Both the position numbers and the translations under genes were made by a program. A DNA stretch of 57,014 bases from Cytauxzoon felis (taxonomy: Eukaryota > Apicomplexa > Aconoidasida > Piroplasmida > Theileriidae): assembly GCA_020283715.1 (NCBI GenBank), contig JAIQCW010000247.1, forward strand, positions 1-57,014. The letters are read 5' to 3'. Under the pieces are notes generated by a model. It searched no databases and was not told the DNA's origin. It saw nothing but the letters and a program-made list of their open reading frames with translations. Below, one piece after another: positions 9,985 to 22,100 of the stretch (its first letter is position 1; each line of letters opens with the position of its first letter).

Positions 9985-10350
9985 ATCCACCCGAAGTACA
10001 ATCAACTCCACCTGAGGTTACAATCCAACTTTCTTTCCCATTGCATGGAGCTCTTCTAATTACCTATCTCTAAAGAGTATAGCCACTCCCGGAGATCGTG
10101 GTGATGGATCATTGAAGAGTAGTTATGGATCATCAATCATGGGAATGATGGAAGATGATTCTAAGGATGTGTTGGATGTAACCTCAAGTGGACTACCCGC
10201 AGCTGATCTCAGGGAAGCGGAGGGGGAGATAAATAGAGAAGCTGACGGCAGGATGGGCCTCAGGTGGAAAGAAGTGTAGGAATGACCTCAAGTGCAGAAG
10301 CCGTCTGCAAGACGAAGGAAGGTGGAAATGGAAGGAGAGGTGGAGTCTTG
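9985..10350 (+). repeat. Modular hairpin repeat cluster
   Basis: It contains CCACCTGAGGT, the cap CCATTGCATGG, the lock arm (TCTAAAGAG and CCGGGAGATCGTGG), a slightly mutated copy of the ATCATGGGAATGAT hairpin near 10135-10152, the arm CCCGCAGCTGATCTCAGGG, the caps CTGACGGCAG and GTCTGCAAGAC, and several CCTCARGTGG words. Confidence 0.9.
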
Positions 10351-10683
10351 ACATTTAAAAAAATTGGGTATTAGGTTATAATGATTGTAAAATAGTAATT
10401 TTTAATATTTAAACCCCAGTATTCAGGAATAAAAAAATGTAGTATAATCGACATACTTTAAAATGTATGTATATATTTTGGATCATTTTAATACATTATT
10501 ATTAAGTTTATACACAAAAATGTGTAAAATAAATTAAATCATCACATTAATTAAAGTCGGTAGATAAATCAAATCATCTATCTTGATCTGCTCAAGTTTA
10601 ATATATTGATAACATATTTATTTTATATTAATGTACTAATTTTAGCCAGCATTATACAGCATGTTAATTTTAACCGAAGGTAA

Positions 10684-10785
10684 TACAAACTCTCCACACG
10701 AGGTTACAACCACTGTTCCACTCGCCGTGGTGGCTCTTCTCTATTAGTTATCCCTAAAGAGTAAAGCCACTCCCGGAGATCGTGG
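10684..10785 (+). repeat. Modular hairpin repeat (lock arm)
   Basis: A single unit: a boundary-like word ACACGAGGTT, the cap CCACTCGCCGTGG, the linker, CCCTAAAGAG and CCACTCCCGGAGATCGTGG. It lies about 450 bp upstream of the Tpr-like gene. Confidence 0.85.
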
Positions 10786-11173
10786 CTATTTAAATTATTA
10801 TTATTATTATAATAATTATATATAAATGATATAGTATTCCAACTAGTAATTATTTACACTTTATTGGAACTGCACCATAATTGTAGGGTTGCCCCATATT
10901 TCCATAATAGTGCATTAGTAATGACTAGTGTCTATTAATAACTATTGATAATTGATACATGTACTATATATAAAATTAAATGAATATTGATATGTTGTCC
11001 TATTTACAGGTGTAATTAATGTATAATAGTATAAATTGTTAATGCAATGTATAGTAATTAGTATTAACATGTACTAACACTACCAACTTGGTAATATACA
11101 GTATATAATATATAATATACATTAATAATAATTAACTTATAACATTTATATTATCTTATTTACTCTAAATAAT

Positions 11174-11231
11174 TCGGGAGAGGATAATTTGGAGTAATAT
11201 GAAGGGATATTAGAAATAGAAGGGGACAAAA
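11174..11231 (+). promoter_or_regulatory. Conserved upstream block of Tpr-like genes
   Basis: A block of about 55-60 bp directly before the ATG, with the cores CGGGAGAGGATAATTTGGAG and GAAGGGATATTAG. Close versions precede the other three intact Tpr-like genes in the window, so it is probably a core promoter or 5' UTR element. Confidence 0.65.
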
Positions 11232-13163
11232 ATGTCGAAAGATTGGAAATTCGATAAACCAGTACGCCCTGCAAACACCAGATTTGAGAGTGGTATTGAT
11301 ACTAATAAAGACCCCGATAATGGTAGTAGATTACGTCATAAGGTTGCAATGTTTCTTACAGGGTTTATAATGTTAACGCCTCACAGAATTGCCATTTTAT
11401 GTGCTCCTTATATATTGAAAAGATTCCATTTACCACCATCCGTCGTGCCATTATTCATTTATAAGATACATAACCCTATGGAATTAGCCAGTTTGATTGG
11501 GACTACAATACAAGTTGTATTAACATCTATAATTGCAGTTGCAACAGAATTTGCCTATAAAAAGAGCGATGGTAGTGGAGATAAAAATGGCTTTGATACT
11601 GCAAATGGTGGTAATGACCCAGTGTTATTTAATAGAAAGGTTTATAAAGGAGCTAATGCTGATTGGAGTGATAAGCATAAGGATGTTGCAGCTACTCAAC
11701 TGAAAGCGCTATTTTCTATTGGTTTTGCATGGATTATGTTTTCCAGTAGTATACTCACCTATATCTTCTTCGTAACAGGTAATGATTATGGTCATTTCAA
11801 TCTATTCTTCTGGAGTGTTATTTTTAATGCCTTTGCCAATGGTATTTATTCTTCCATTTCATTCAGTGTCAATACAAATGCCGCTATTTATGCTGTTGGT
11901 CTACCTCTGTCCGGTGCCTTTACATTTATTTTTAATAAAATTTGTCGTTTTATTCATGAGAGGTGGGATTGGGATGATTATGACTACACGAGGGTTCAAT
12001 TACAGATTATATTCACTATTTTAATTTTATTTATAACCGCTGCTATATGGACAGCAGACCAAGGTATACAAATTATAGGTGGACCAAACAGCTCTACTCA
12101 AACTACAAGTGTTACAAATCTTATAGATGCCCCAGCTAATGTACCCTGTTCTTCTAGTTTCGACGAACTCTTTGATACTAAACATGAACAAGGTCTTCGC
12201 CACTGGTCTCCCATATTGATGCTGGGTTCTTCTCTTGGGTCAGTTTACGCCTTTTATCCTGCAATTACACCATATATGCTTATGGATATTGATGAAGCTA
12301 ATGATCTCGATCAGTGGATTCAATTCACATCATCTATACCAACACTTGTTATAGGAATTCTAGATGAAATTCCTCAGGGTAAAGGACCGGGCGGTGTAAG
12401 TGCAGGGAATTGGGGAATAAATGTTAATGATAAAGGAGAAAACATTAGTTTTTTTGTGGCTAAAAGTAGGATTGCTGAAAATGGTGAAGCACCTCAAGAT
12501 CATACTGATCAGGCTGCCATTAATAATTATCTTAAAAGTAATACTGGCCAAGGTGGTACAGTTAAAACTGAACTTGGTAACGCCTATACTCAACTAAATA
12601 GTATTACTAGTACACAGGGCAATAATTTACCTGCGGATGCGACTAAAATACAAAATGCGTTAACTAGTATTGAGAGTGCAAAAACTGTTGCTAATCAAGA
12701 TACAGAAGAGAACACTAAAGACAAACGTGAAAAAACTAAAAATTGGATACAAAAATTAATTGATGAATTTGCTGGAGTAAATGAACATACAACTCCTAAT
12801 ACAGCTGCTCCTAATACCGCAAATAATTGGAACAAAGGGGGTGGTGGTAGATGGTATTGGCATCCTATAGGTTGGAGTCCATTTATTCCATATATTTTAT
12901 GTCTTCATATCTTCATTACAATGTTACATTTTCCGAATGGATATATTGCAACCTTTCTCCATTCTAAACAATGGTTACTGAAATGCATTTGTATATCCTT
13001 CAATTTCTGGCAGGAGATAATGGAAATTATTGGATTTGCCGGAGCGGCAAAACAAAGTACTGCAAGTGGTATGTATTACAACAGTTCTGTAGGAACATTC
13101 AACAACTTTTTTTTCTTTTTTGTCATGATAAATTGTATGTTTACCGGGGATGGACAGAAATAG
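11232..13163 (+). CDS. Tpr-like multispanning membrane protein, type A
   Basis: A 643-residue integral membrane protein resembling the Theileria Tpr/Tar (T. parva repeat) family. The family assignment is from memory, without a search. The conserved N-terminus MFLTGFIMLTPHRIA is followed by FHLPPSVVPLFIYKIHNPME. About 8-10 hydrophobic helices follow, with the landmarks TAAIWTADQ, SLGSVYAFYPAITPYMLMD, a GPGG loop, PFIPYILCLHIF and a last helix before MFTGDGQ. A hydrophilic insert of about 160 residues (about 375-535) interrupts the GPGG loop, the same place where FAINT arrays occur in the degenerate copies. The ATG at 11232 follows the shared upstream block. It is closest to the gene at 18144-19730. 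The function is unknown and no transport motif was recognised. Confidence 0.8.
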   Translation: MSKDWKFDKPVRPANTRFESGIDTNKDPDNGSRLRHKVAMFLTGFIMLTPHRIAILCAPYILKRFHLPPSVVPLFIYKIHNPMELASLIGTTIQVVLTSIIAVATEFAYKKSDGSGDKNGFDTANGGNDPVLFNRKVYKGANADWSDKHKDVAATQLKALFSIGFAWIMFSSSILTYIFFVTGNDYGHFNLFFWSVIFNAFANGIYSSISFSVNTNAAIYAVGLPLSGAFTFIFNKICRFIHERWDWDDYDYTRVQLQIIFTILILFITAAIWTADQGIQIIGGPNSSTQTTSVTNLIDAPANVPCSSSFDELFDTKHEQGLRHWSPILMLGSSLGSVYAFYPAITPYMLMDIDEANDLDQWIQFTSSIPTLVIGILDEIPQGKGPGGVSAGNWGINVNDKGENISFFVAKSRIAENGEAPQDHTDQAAINNYLKSNTGQGGTVKTELGNAYTQLNSITSTQGNNLPADATKIQNALTSIESAKTVANQDTEENTKDKREKTKNWIQKLIDEFAGVNEHTTPNTAAPNTANNWNKGGGGRWYWHPIGWSPFIPYILCLHIFITMLHFPNGYIATFLHSKQWLLKCICISFNFWQEIMEIIGFAGAAKQSTASGMYYNSSVGTFNNFFFFFVMINCMFTGDGQK

Positions 13164-13197
13164 TATGGAGGGTGATATATAAAATATAACAATTATA

Positions 13198-13295
13198 TGG
13201 GGATAATTTACACCACATTTCCACCATACCTATATTTCATTATCAACCACTATAATTTTTTTAAAATCGCCCCAGAATTGATATGGGGTTCCATC
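13198..13295 (+). terminator. Conserved 3' block of Tpr-like gene
   Basis: It contains GGGGATAATTTACACCAC and a CCCCAGAATTGATATGGGG hairpin. It matches blocks after the other intact family members. A role in 3' end formation or mRNA stability is inferred from position only. Confidence 0.55.
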
Positions 13296-13299
13296 GATT

Positions 13300-13362
13300 C
13301 GTCTTGCAGACAGCTCTTCTATTTAGTTCCCCCTCCGCTTCCCTGAGATCAGCTACGGGTAT
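13300..13362 (-). repeat. Single modular repeat unit between tandem Tpr-like genes
   Basis: The cap GTCTTGCAGAC, the linker GCTCTTCTATTTAG and the arm ending CCTGAGATCAGCTACGGG. It lacks complete boundary words. Confidence 0.85.
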
Positions 13363-13383
13363 ATAAATCTATAACTTCCTTTA

Positions 13384-13442
13384 AATAACGGGAGGGTGAT
13401 AATTCGGAGTAAAGGAAAATGGGAGGATGAAAAATAAACGAA
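13384..13442 (+). promoter_or_regulatory. Conserved upstream block of Tpr-like genes
   Basis: AAATAACGGGAGGGTGATAA followed by CGGAGTAAAGG directly before the ATG at 13443. It is homologous to the block at 11174. Confidence 0.65.
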
Positions 13443-15618
13443 ATGAGTGAGACTAATCCTGGCACAAAAGTTATTACTGAGGAAAGTACTCAAAAGGATG
13501 TAAAGTTATGGATTGGTCGAGCTGCCATGTTCACTAACGGATTTATAATGTTAACTCCACATCGTATAGCGTTATCGTGTTCTCCTCATCTCGTTAAACG
13601 TTTCCATTTACCGCCTGATGTTGTTCCATTATTCATTTATAAAATCCATAACCCTATGGAATTAGCGAGTTTATCTTCCACATTCTTGGCTAATGTTTTA
13701 ACATGGGTTAATGAGGCTACTATAAATAGTATGTATCTCAAGAGATACCTTTCTATAATCTTCTTATGGTTAATGGCACTCTGTTCTGTAATGACATATT
13801 TCCTTTTCATAACTGGTGATGATTTCGGTTATTTAGATTATTTCTATTGGAATATGATCTTTACATTTATAAATGGATTTGCTTCATCATTTGGTTTTGG
13901 AGTTAACTTCAACACCTCAATGTATGGCGCAGGTTTACCAACCTCTGGTGGATTTACTTTTGTTATGCATTTTCTTTATAAATGGTTATATAAAAAATAT
14001 TACTGGGAAGATTATGACTATACTTTAGTTGTTTATCAGATCAAAGTTACTATGGGCCTATTATTTTTTGCCTGTTTCTTGTGGACCGGGAATGAATTAT
14101 TACACGTAATATTACCCTATTACGAAGAGTGGTACGTAAAAATAAAGGTTTTAATAGCAAATGGGATTAGATCACCTGCTGATGCTGATGTTAGGAGGAT
14201 CGCCAACGTTATGAATAATGCTGAAAGCACTAAAGCTACTTGGTTTCAAAATGATACCATTCAAAAGGCAATTGAAGAAATTGTAAGCGGCGATAAAGAT
14301 AAAGTAGTTAAATATGGTGGTTTAGTAGCTTTAGTTATATTTGGTGTAGCGGGTATTACAACTGTCATTTATGGTATTATTCTTTGTTCAACTCTAGATG
14401 TACATGATGAAGATCTTCTGGTAACTATAAGGAATTTAGGAATTTTATTTGCACTCACCTCACTCATCCCAATATTCTTTGGTGTTGTCATCGCCAATCA
14501 TCGAGAGAAGGCTTCACTCGGAGGTTATACAAATGAAAGTGATAAAACTGTATTGAAAACCAATCTTTCTAATGATATTGGTACTTTTGGCACCGGCACT
14601 GATGGAACTCAAACACACGCTAGAAAATTTGCCAGGGCTAACTTTGTTGCGTCTGTGGGTATCGGTGTTTTGATGATTGTGTTTGCTGCGGTTGTTTTAT
14701 TTTCTGTAATATTATTTAAGAAGGATAAAGATTCATTGATACCTGTCATTTTTCTAGGCTCATTTATTACTGCTGTGACTATCTGCGTGTTTGCTGGTGT
14801 AATAATAGTTGGAAGTATTACGATTATAGGTGAAACTGCGGGTAAAGCATCACTTGTTAATGAAAAGGGTAGAACAAATGGTTATTTATTATTATCTTTT
14901 CTAGGAGTATCCATTACCACAGGATCATTTATGATTTTCATTAAGAGAATGCCTTATATTAATTACATTATTTGGGGCTTCTTAATCTATGGTTTAAGTG
15001 CCGCGATTATATCAGCTGTAAATGTAGACGGTGGCATACAGAAATTATTTACCGACGGAAAGGATTGGTCTCCTATTTTAATGTTAGGATTCTCCATGGG
15101 TTTCGTTTATGCTTTTTATCCATCGATTAGTCCTTATCAATTAGTTGATGACGAAGAACTCGGTAAGGATATTGAATTGTGGACTTTATTAATCTCATCC
15201 ATTCCAACATTTCTTATAGCCTTATTGGATATAATACCGAGTGCTAAGGGACCAGGCGGAAATTCTAAATTTGATAATTGGTCCGCAGATGATCGTAAAT
15301 ATTGGCACTGTTCACATTCAGCCTTCCCTCCATACTTTTTTTTGCATTTTCCTATTCTTTTCCGTTATGCATTTCCTGGAGGGTAGGATTGGTAAATTTT
15401 TTAAAGGCCACTCTGTTAGAACAGCATTATTAGCTGTTTCATTCAACACAATTGAGGAATTCTTAGAAGCTGTTGGTTTTGCCGGAGGCGGTATGCAAGC
15501 GGGTGGTTTTACTGGTCCGATTACTCAATTTAATGTCTTATTTATGTTTGTAATATTAAATGTCTCCATGTTTACCAGCTATTTAAAACAAACTTTATTA
15601 AAGTTGACAATCTTATAA
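13443..15618 (+). CDS. Tpr-like multispanning membrane protein, type B, with one-base frameshift
   Basis: The first frame runs 13443-15386 and the C-terminus continues in the next frame to 15618. The break is at an eight-T run at about 15336-15343. One base less joins the two frames inside the conserved PYxLCIF helix, so it is either an assembly error or a young mutation. The product has the family N-terminus (FTNGFIMLTPHRIALSCSPH) and FHLPPDVVPLFIYKIHNPME, but more helices than the other members: an additional block of about five hydrophobic segments lies between the TGNE segment and MLGFSMGFVYAFYPSISPYQ. The C-terminus FAGGGMQAGG..FNVLFMFVILNVSMFT is typical. The closest relative is 20047-21561. 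Confidence 0.75.
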
Positions 15619-15627
15619 AATTCTAAT

Positions 15628-15733
15628 GTTGGGCATCTGGGGATAATTAACACCATAATTCGATTAATACCCGATATTTCTATTATTTTACACCATAATT
15701 TTTAAACAACCCCAGAATTGAATATGGGGTTCC
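15628..15733 (+). terminator. Conserved 3' block of Tpr-like gene
   Basis: GGGCATCTGGGGATAATTAA, then CCCGATATTTCTATTATTTT and the hairpin CCCCAGAATTGAATATGGGG. About 100 bp closely match, in reverse complement, the block after the minus-strand gene at 20047. Confidence 0.6.
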
Positions 15734-15734
15734 A

Positions 15735-15990
15735 CTTGCCTCCACATGAGGTCCGTCCTGCCGTCAGCTCCTCTATTTATCTCCCCTTCCAGCTCCCGTA
15801 GATCGCTTCCAGGTTCCACTTGAGGTTACATCCAACACATCCTTAGAATCATCTTCCATCATTCCCATGATGGATGATCCATCACTACCTTCACCACGAT
15901 CTCCGGGAGTGGCTATACTCTTTAGAGATAGGTAATTAAAAGAGCTGTCTGCAAGACGACCTACGGTGGAGGAGAGCTCTGCAAGAGAAT
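15735..15990 (-). repeat. Modular hairpin repeat cluster
   Basis: The cap CTGCCGTCAG, the arm ending CGTAGATCGCTTCCAGG, the TCCATCATTCCCATGATGGA hairpin at 15855-15874, the lock arm with CCGGGAGTGG and CTCTTTAGAG, and the caps GTCTGCAAGAC and CTCTGCAAGAG. Confidence 0.9.
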
Positions 15991-16147
15991 GCGAGGTATA
16001 CTAGAATGAGTTGGAATGTGTAATGTGTGGATGATATTAATTAATTGATGATATCTTTAAAGAGTGTTCTGACATGTTGTGTTTTATGTAATTTTTTGAT
16101 GGTATCTTGATGATTTGATTTGAATTGATCTAATTTAATGATTGAGA

Positions 16148-19100
16148 TTAATTTTTTATTTTTTTATATATATCTTGATAATATGGTAATAATAATTTAA
16201 GTAATTTAATTCTTAATTTAGCATTAGAATAATGAAATAAACTAGTGATAACAAATGCACCATTAGTATTTAAAGTAATTTCTAAAATATTATTTTTAAT
16301 AATTGATAATAATTTTTTAATAATTTTATCATTTAATATTTTATATTTAGGATCTAATAATAATTGTAAAACACGTGAAAAATGTTTATCACAAATAATA
16401 TTTATAATTTGTTTATTAAATTTTTTTATAAAATATTTAAAATTATTAATTAATTTATCAATTATATTTTTATGAAATTTTAATATATTTAATAATATTG
16501 AACAACCTGATGCTTTTATATATATTTTATCATCTATAGTATTACCACATGTTAATATCTTCTCCCATATATTATTATCATCATCAATATCTAATGATAA
16601 TAACAACTTTTTATAATACTTTAATTGACATGAACATAAACGTACACAACACTCACATATACGCCATACTATACTCACAGAACTTGTATTATATAATCCA
16701 ACAAAATCTATACCTATTTACATATATATATATCAAACAACTCCACTCGAGGTTACAATCCACCTTTCCTTCGTCTTGCAGACAGCTTCTTCTATTTATT
16801 TCCCCTTCCAGCTCCCGTAGATCGCTTCCAGGTTCCACTTGAGGTTATAAATCTGAACTCGGCGAGATAGATCTAAAGTGACGGAATTCACTCAACTGAG
16901 GATATCTCAATGAATATAAATTAGAATGAAGTGATGTTGAGTAAACCCAATACAATCATCAAATTCCTCTTCAATGAAGTATTGAGATTTGAAATTCATC
17001 CAATAGTCATTGAGATATTTCCATGAGTTTCCCCAGAAATTAAGAATTTCCTTCAAATTTTGGAGGTAAAAATGAACAAGTGAAATTAGTGATGTAACCT
17101 CAAGTGGAGAACCCGTAGCTGATCTCAGGGAAGCGGAGGGGGAAGTAAATAGAGAAGCTCCATGCAATGGAAAAGATGGACCTCAGGTGGAGAGCTGTCT
17201 TCAAGACGAAGAGAGTTGGATTGGACATCAGGTAGAGCTGCAAGACAAAGAAAGGTAGAGTAGAGATTGATTATATCTTTATCTTCTTTAGTTTGGTATA
17301 GAATCAACTTACGATTGATGACTTCTTCTAAATGTGTGTTTAAAAAGTATTGATGTGATAGTATTGTTTGGATAATATAATTCGTGAGATGATTTTCAGA
17401 CAATTTTTGTATATTTTCAATGATGAATTGGTTATATAATTGATTGAAATCTGAATGATTTGTCAATTTGATACAATTTTCTAATGTAAATGAAGATATT
17501 TTACAATTGAAACAATTATTTTTGGTTAAATTTATTAATTCTTTTAATAATAAAATCATATCATTATCATCATTTAATAATTTATGCATATAAAATAAAC
17601 GCAACAATAAACATATTGTAGCAGATGATTGTGCATTTTTTATTATATTATTAACATCTTTACGCCATAAATTACCCCAATAAACCAATTTATCTACATA
17701 CCAGCCATTCAATTCATACTGTAATTGTATAAAATATCCAACGAATCATCAACAACTCACATCATTTAATATTTTAACGTCTTCATCATTAGACACTTTC
17801 TCTAAATAATATAAAGATTGTAAATTCAATAGACTTACTTATTGTATCGATATTATCAGTGTTAACTACATTCAACATGGTCTTTATCAAACTACGCAAT
17901 GTATGCGATCCACAATTGTGATACAATAACTCGAATAAACATCTTTCCCTATAATATATATGTATTAAAATATATTAGATAGAGTAATTAGGTCCATAAT
18001 TTAAGTATATTCTACCGTAGGTCATAACATCAGCTTCACTAAGGTCATTTACTCTGTTCTTCCGGGTAAATACATATTGTAGGGTTTATTGGGGTAATTA
18101 ACCCCAGATGCCCAATATTTCCCTCATTTAGCACCATAATTTTTCATTGGTAATTTACGTTTAATTTCAAATACCCATCGCCTACGAACATTGTAATAGC
18201 CATTGTAAATAGAAATAAGAAATTATTAACCATTCCCACGTGCCCGTTATATGCAATTTTATTAGTAGGATTACCACCACTAACGTCGCCATAGGGGTTG
18301 CTTTGTTTTCCTGCTGCGGAGAAGCCGACTATTTCTAAAATTTCCTGCCAGAAATTAAAGGATACACAGATGGCTTGTAATAATCGTGGCCTGGAATGAA
18401 GAAATGTTGCAATCAGACCATCTGGAAAATGTATCATCGTGATGAAAATGTGGAGACATAACACATATGGTATTGCCGCAATCCAAAAACAATTCCAGCG
18501 TGGATCATCATACCAATTGGTTAAAGGTTTATTAGTAATAATACCATGATCATTTGGATCATTTGATTTACTGTTATATCCATCCCCGCTTCCGGGGCCG
18601 AGATCTATCTCATCCAACACTCCAATCACCAGGGTAGGTATAGCTGAAATAAATTGTACATAAAAGTCAGTATTATTAGCATCCTCAACATCCATCAACT
18701 GATACGGCGTAATAGCGGGATAGAAAGCATAAACTGTTCCCAGTGACATCGAGAGCATTAAAATAGGCGACCAATGGGACCAAGCTTGTTTAGTCTTATC
18801 ATTTTTACTAGTATCAGCGTTACCTCGCGGCTGTCCAAATAATTCCCCTATAGATTGCTTGTTAGGTATAACGGATCCAGCGTCACCGTCGTTGGCAGTC
18901 AATGGAGGTGTCTTCTTATATCTATTTCCAAGTTGGAATATTTGATCCATCGTCCACCAAGCAGCTGTGATAAATTGAATTAACATGGTTGAGATGATTA
19001 ATAATTTAACGAAGGTATAATCGTAATCTTCCCAATTATATTTGTTTGATAAATATTTGCAACAATTATTAAATACAAAAGTGAAGAAGCCAGAGAGGGG

Positions 19101-22100
19101 TAGACCAACAGCATAAATCGCGGCATTAACATTAACACCAAAGGAGAATGATGAGTAGATACCATTCGCGAAGGCCATAATTATAACGCTCCAATAGAAT
19201 TGGCCCAAGTGGCCATAATCATCACCGGAAATGAAGAAGATGAAAGTGAAGATAGAAGTGAAAAACATAAACCAGCCACATATAATAGATGCAACCCTCT
19301 TACAATTAGTTATAACAGCATCCTCCCGTTTACCTGAAGCATAAGTACTATTACCACTTGTTGGTTTAAGGAAGGCAAATGCTGATCGTTCAGCATCACC
19401 TTCATTGTGTTGGGGTGCTAAATTATTTTTTACATCTCCATTTTCTGCAATTGCCGTGAATAGCGCAGATAATAAAACTTGTATAACCGTTCCAACAAAG
19501 CTGGACAATTCCATAGGATTGTGGATTTTATAAATGAATAAAGGAACAACAGATGGAGGCAAATGAAATCTTTTCACGATATGAGGAGCACATAAGACAG
19601 CAATCCTATGAGGTGTTAACATAATAAATCCTGTGAGGAACATGGCAATTTTATGACGCGCGGCAGCAGGTATATCACCACCACTTTTAAATTTATAAGT
19701 ATCCAAATATACCGGCGTTTCGAACGGCATTTTTATCCTTATTTTCCTAATATCCCTTCATTATTACAAATTATCCCCCTCCCCGTTATTTAAAGTAATA
19801 TTCAAAATTAATACGTATCTGATCTCAGGGAAGCGAAGGGGGAGGTAAATAAGAAGGCCAATACAGAAATACGAAGGAAGATGATAAGTCATCATATATA
19901 GCCCCACAAAGCATTCTGGGGATATTTTAAAATCATGATGTAAAATAATAAAAATATCGGGTTATAGTGTTAAATAACCCCAGATGCCCAACATTATAAT
20001 TATTATAAATAAATAGTATTGTTAATAAATTCTATAGAATTTTTTATCAATCTCCGGTAAACATACAAGTTACCATGATTGTAAACATGAATAAAACGTT
20101 AAATGCGGCTATATCGTCATTAAAATCATTTAAGATACCCCTTTCACTTTGAGTTTCAGGAATTCTACCAGTACTTGGATCACTTTTTTGTCGTGTACCT
20201 TGTGATCCAGCACCTGCAAATCCTACAGATTCTGTCCATTCCTGAACAAAGTTGAAGATATTACAAATAATCCCAATGATAATAGGGTTACCATTAATTA
20301 CTCTGGAAACACGTCCCTCAGGAAAATGCATTAATGATATAAAGATGTAAATACACAAAAGGTATGGTATAAAAGCCAACCAGAAGAGATGCCATAACCA
20401 ATAATCTTTTTGAGCACCAGTGGTACCTTGATACCAATGTTTTCCACTTGGACCGCATTTAACATTCCCTGTTTCATCAATTATATCCAATATAGCTACA
20501 GCAAAATTTGGAATGGCCGCAGTAAATGAAATCCACAGATCGATTTTCTTACCAACATCAGGATCAACTAGCTGATATGGAGAAATTCCAGGATAAATTG
20601 CATAAACGGTCCCTAAAGAACAAGCAAGCATGAAGATAGGAGACCATTCCGCAGCGTGTCCGGTATCTTTAGGAGTATCATTTTGAGTGAGGCTGTTAAG
20701 ACTATTAGCAGTCACTTCTATTATTTGTCTTTTAAACAATTTACCAATACCTTTGTTGGAATCCTCCTTTTTACGGTAAGAATAATCACCGAAATCTATG
20801 GCAGTATCAGATATAGTAGTTACACCTTCGGGAGTTTGTGTATCCGCAATTGTTTCCGTATCATATATATCTAGGCCGATATCAACTGTCCAACATGCTG
20901 TAGTAATCCCCAAGGTTATTATAGTAACCCAAAATTGAATCATTACTATGGAATGATCAAAATCTTCCCAAGCACCCCTTTTAGATAACCACTTACAAAT
21001 TTTATGGAGAAAAAAGGTGAAAAATCCAGAGGCAGGAAGACCAGCACCATACATTGAGGCAATAAAACCCTCTAGTTTAAATGTTGAAGCAGAAAACCAA
21101 CCATTGGTCAAAGTCATTAGAATAATACTCCAGAAAAAATAATTAAAATTCCCGTAATCTCCACCAGATTTAAATAAAATGAATGACAAGACTCCACTAA
21201 AAAATAATGTCCATCCAAAAAATATAGAGATGCCTCTAAAAACCCATTTTGGAGCTGTTTTTGCTCGAACTATCCATACAATTATATTTGTAATTAGTTG
21301 CCCAATAAAACTTGAAAGTTCCATGGGAGCATGGATTTTATAAATGAATAATGGAACAACATCAGGCGGTAAATGGAAACGTTTAACGAGATGAGGAGAA
21401 CACGATAACGCTATACGATGTGGAGTGAGCATAATAAAACCCGTAACAAACATGGAAATCCTACCCATCCACTTACGAGCAGTCCTATCAGCAATAATAC
21501 CGGATTCCTTAGTATTATTGTCTTTATATTGTCCACCAAACCACGTTTGTTTTCCTACCATCTTTGTTTCCCTTCTATTTATAAAAGCCTTCCATGTTAT
21601 TCCAAATTATGACTCCCCATTATTTAAAGTAAATAACAATTATCCTGTCATCAACTCTCCACTTGAGGTCCAATTCAACTCTTTTCACTCGTCGTTCCAC
21701 CTGAGGTCGTCTTGCAGACAGCTCTTATATTTACCTATCTCTAAAGAGTATAGCCACTCCCGGAGATCGTGGCGAATATAGTAATTGGACCTCAAGTGGA
21801 CTACCTGGAAGCGATCTACGGGAGCTGGAAGGGGAAGTAAATAAAAGAGGCGCCACGCCTAGTGGAAGACCTCAGGTGGAAGTGACGAAGTTTACTTATT
21901 ACGTTCGTTTGATATGAACTTACTCTATGGTGTTTGCGAGATGTTTAATGAGTTCGTGTATTTGTTTGTTATATTTGCTGAAGAACAGAGCGCATTGTAG
22001 TAGTGTCTGTAGAAAATGTGAAGCGAAAATATCTTTTGCGATGGTCTCTATACTACACTTGAAGATGACAACTTTGAAAATCTCAGTACAAATGTCAACT

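Larger units (their letters stand above)
9964..11231. other. Long intergenic region with two repeat islands
   Basis: No open frame with gene-like features. Module islands lie at 9985-10350 and 10684-10785. The rest is very AT-rich, with TATA-like runs at 11100-11160 before the conserved Tpr-like upstream block. Confidence 0.6.
15619..16147. other. Intergenic region between convergent genes
   Basis: It contains the conserved Tpr-like 3' block, then a dense module cluster, then AT-rich sequence up to the 3' end of the NOP9-like gene. No gene seen. Confidence 0.6.

Noticed and set aside
9985..10350. Clusters as insertion sequences or transposons with a transposase
   Set aside because: No transposase, integrase or reverse transcriptase reading frame was found anywhere in the window, so at most they are non-autonomous.
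15735..15990. Repeat clusters as a CRISPR array
   Set aside because: Spacing is irregular, there are no equal-length spacers or cas genes, and the genome is eukaryotic with introns.
11232..21561. Tpr-like cluster as a simple inverted duplication
   Set aside because: Type A and B genes occur as A-B on the plus strand and B-A in the direction of transcription on the minus strand, so a single inversion does not produce the order.
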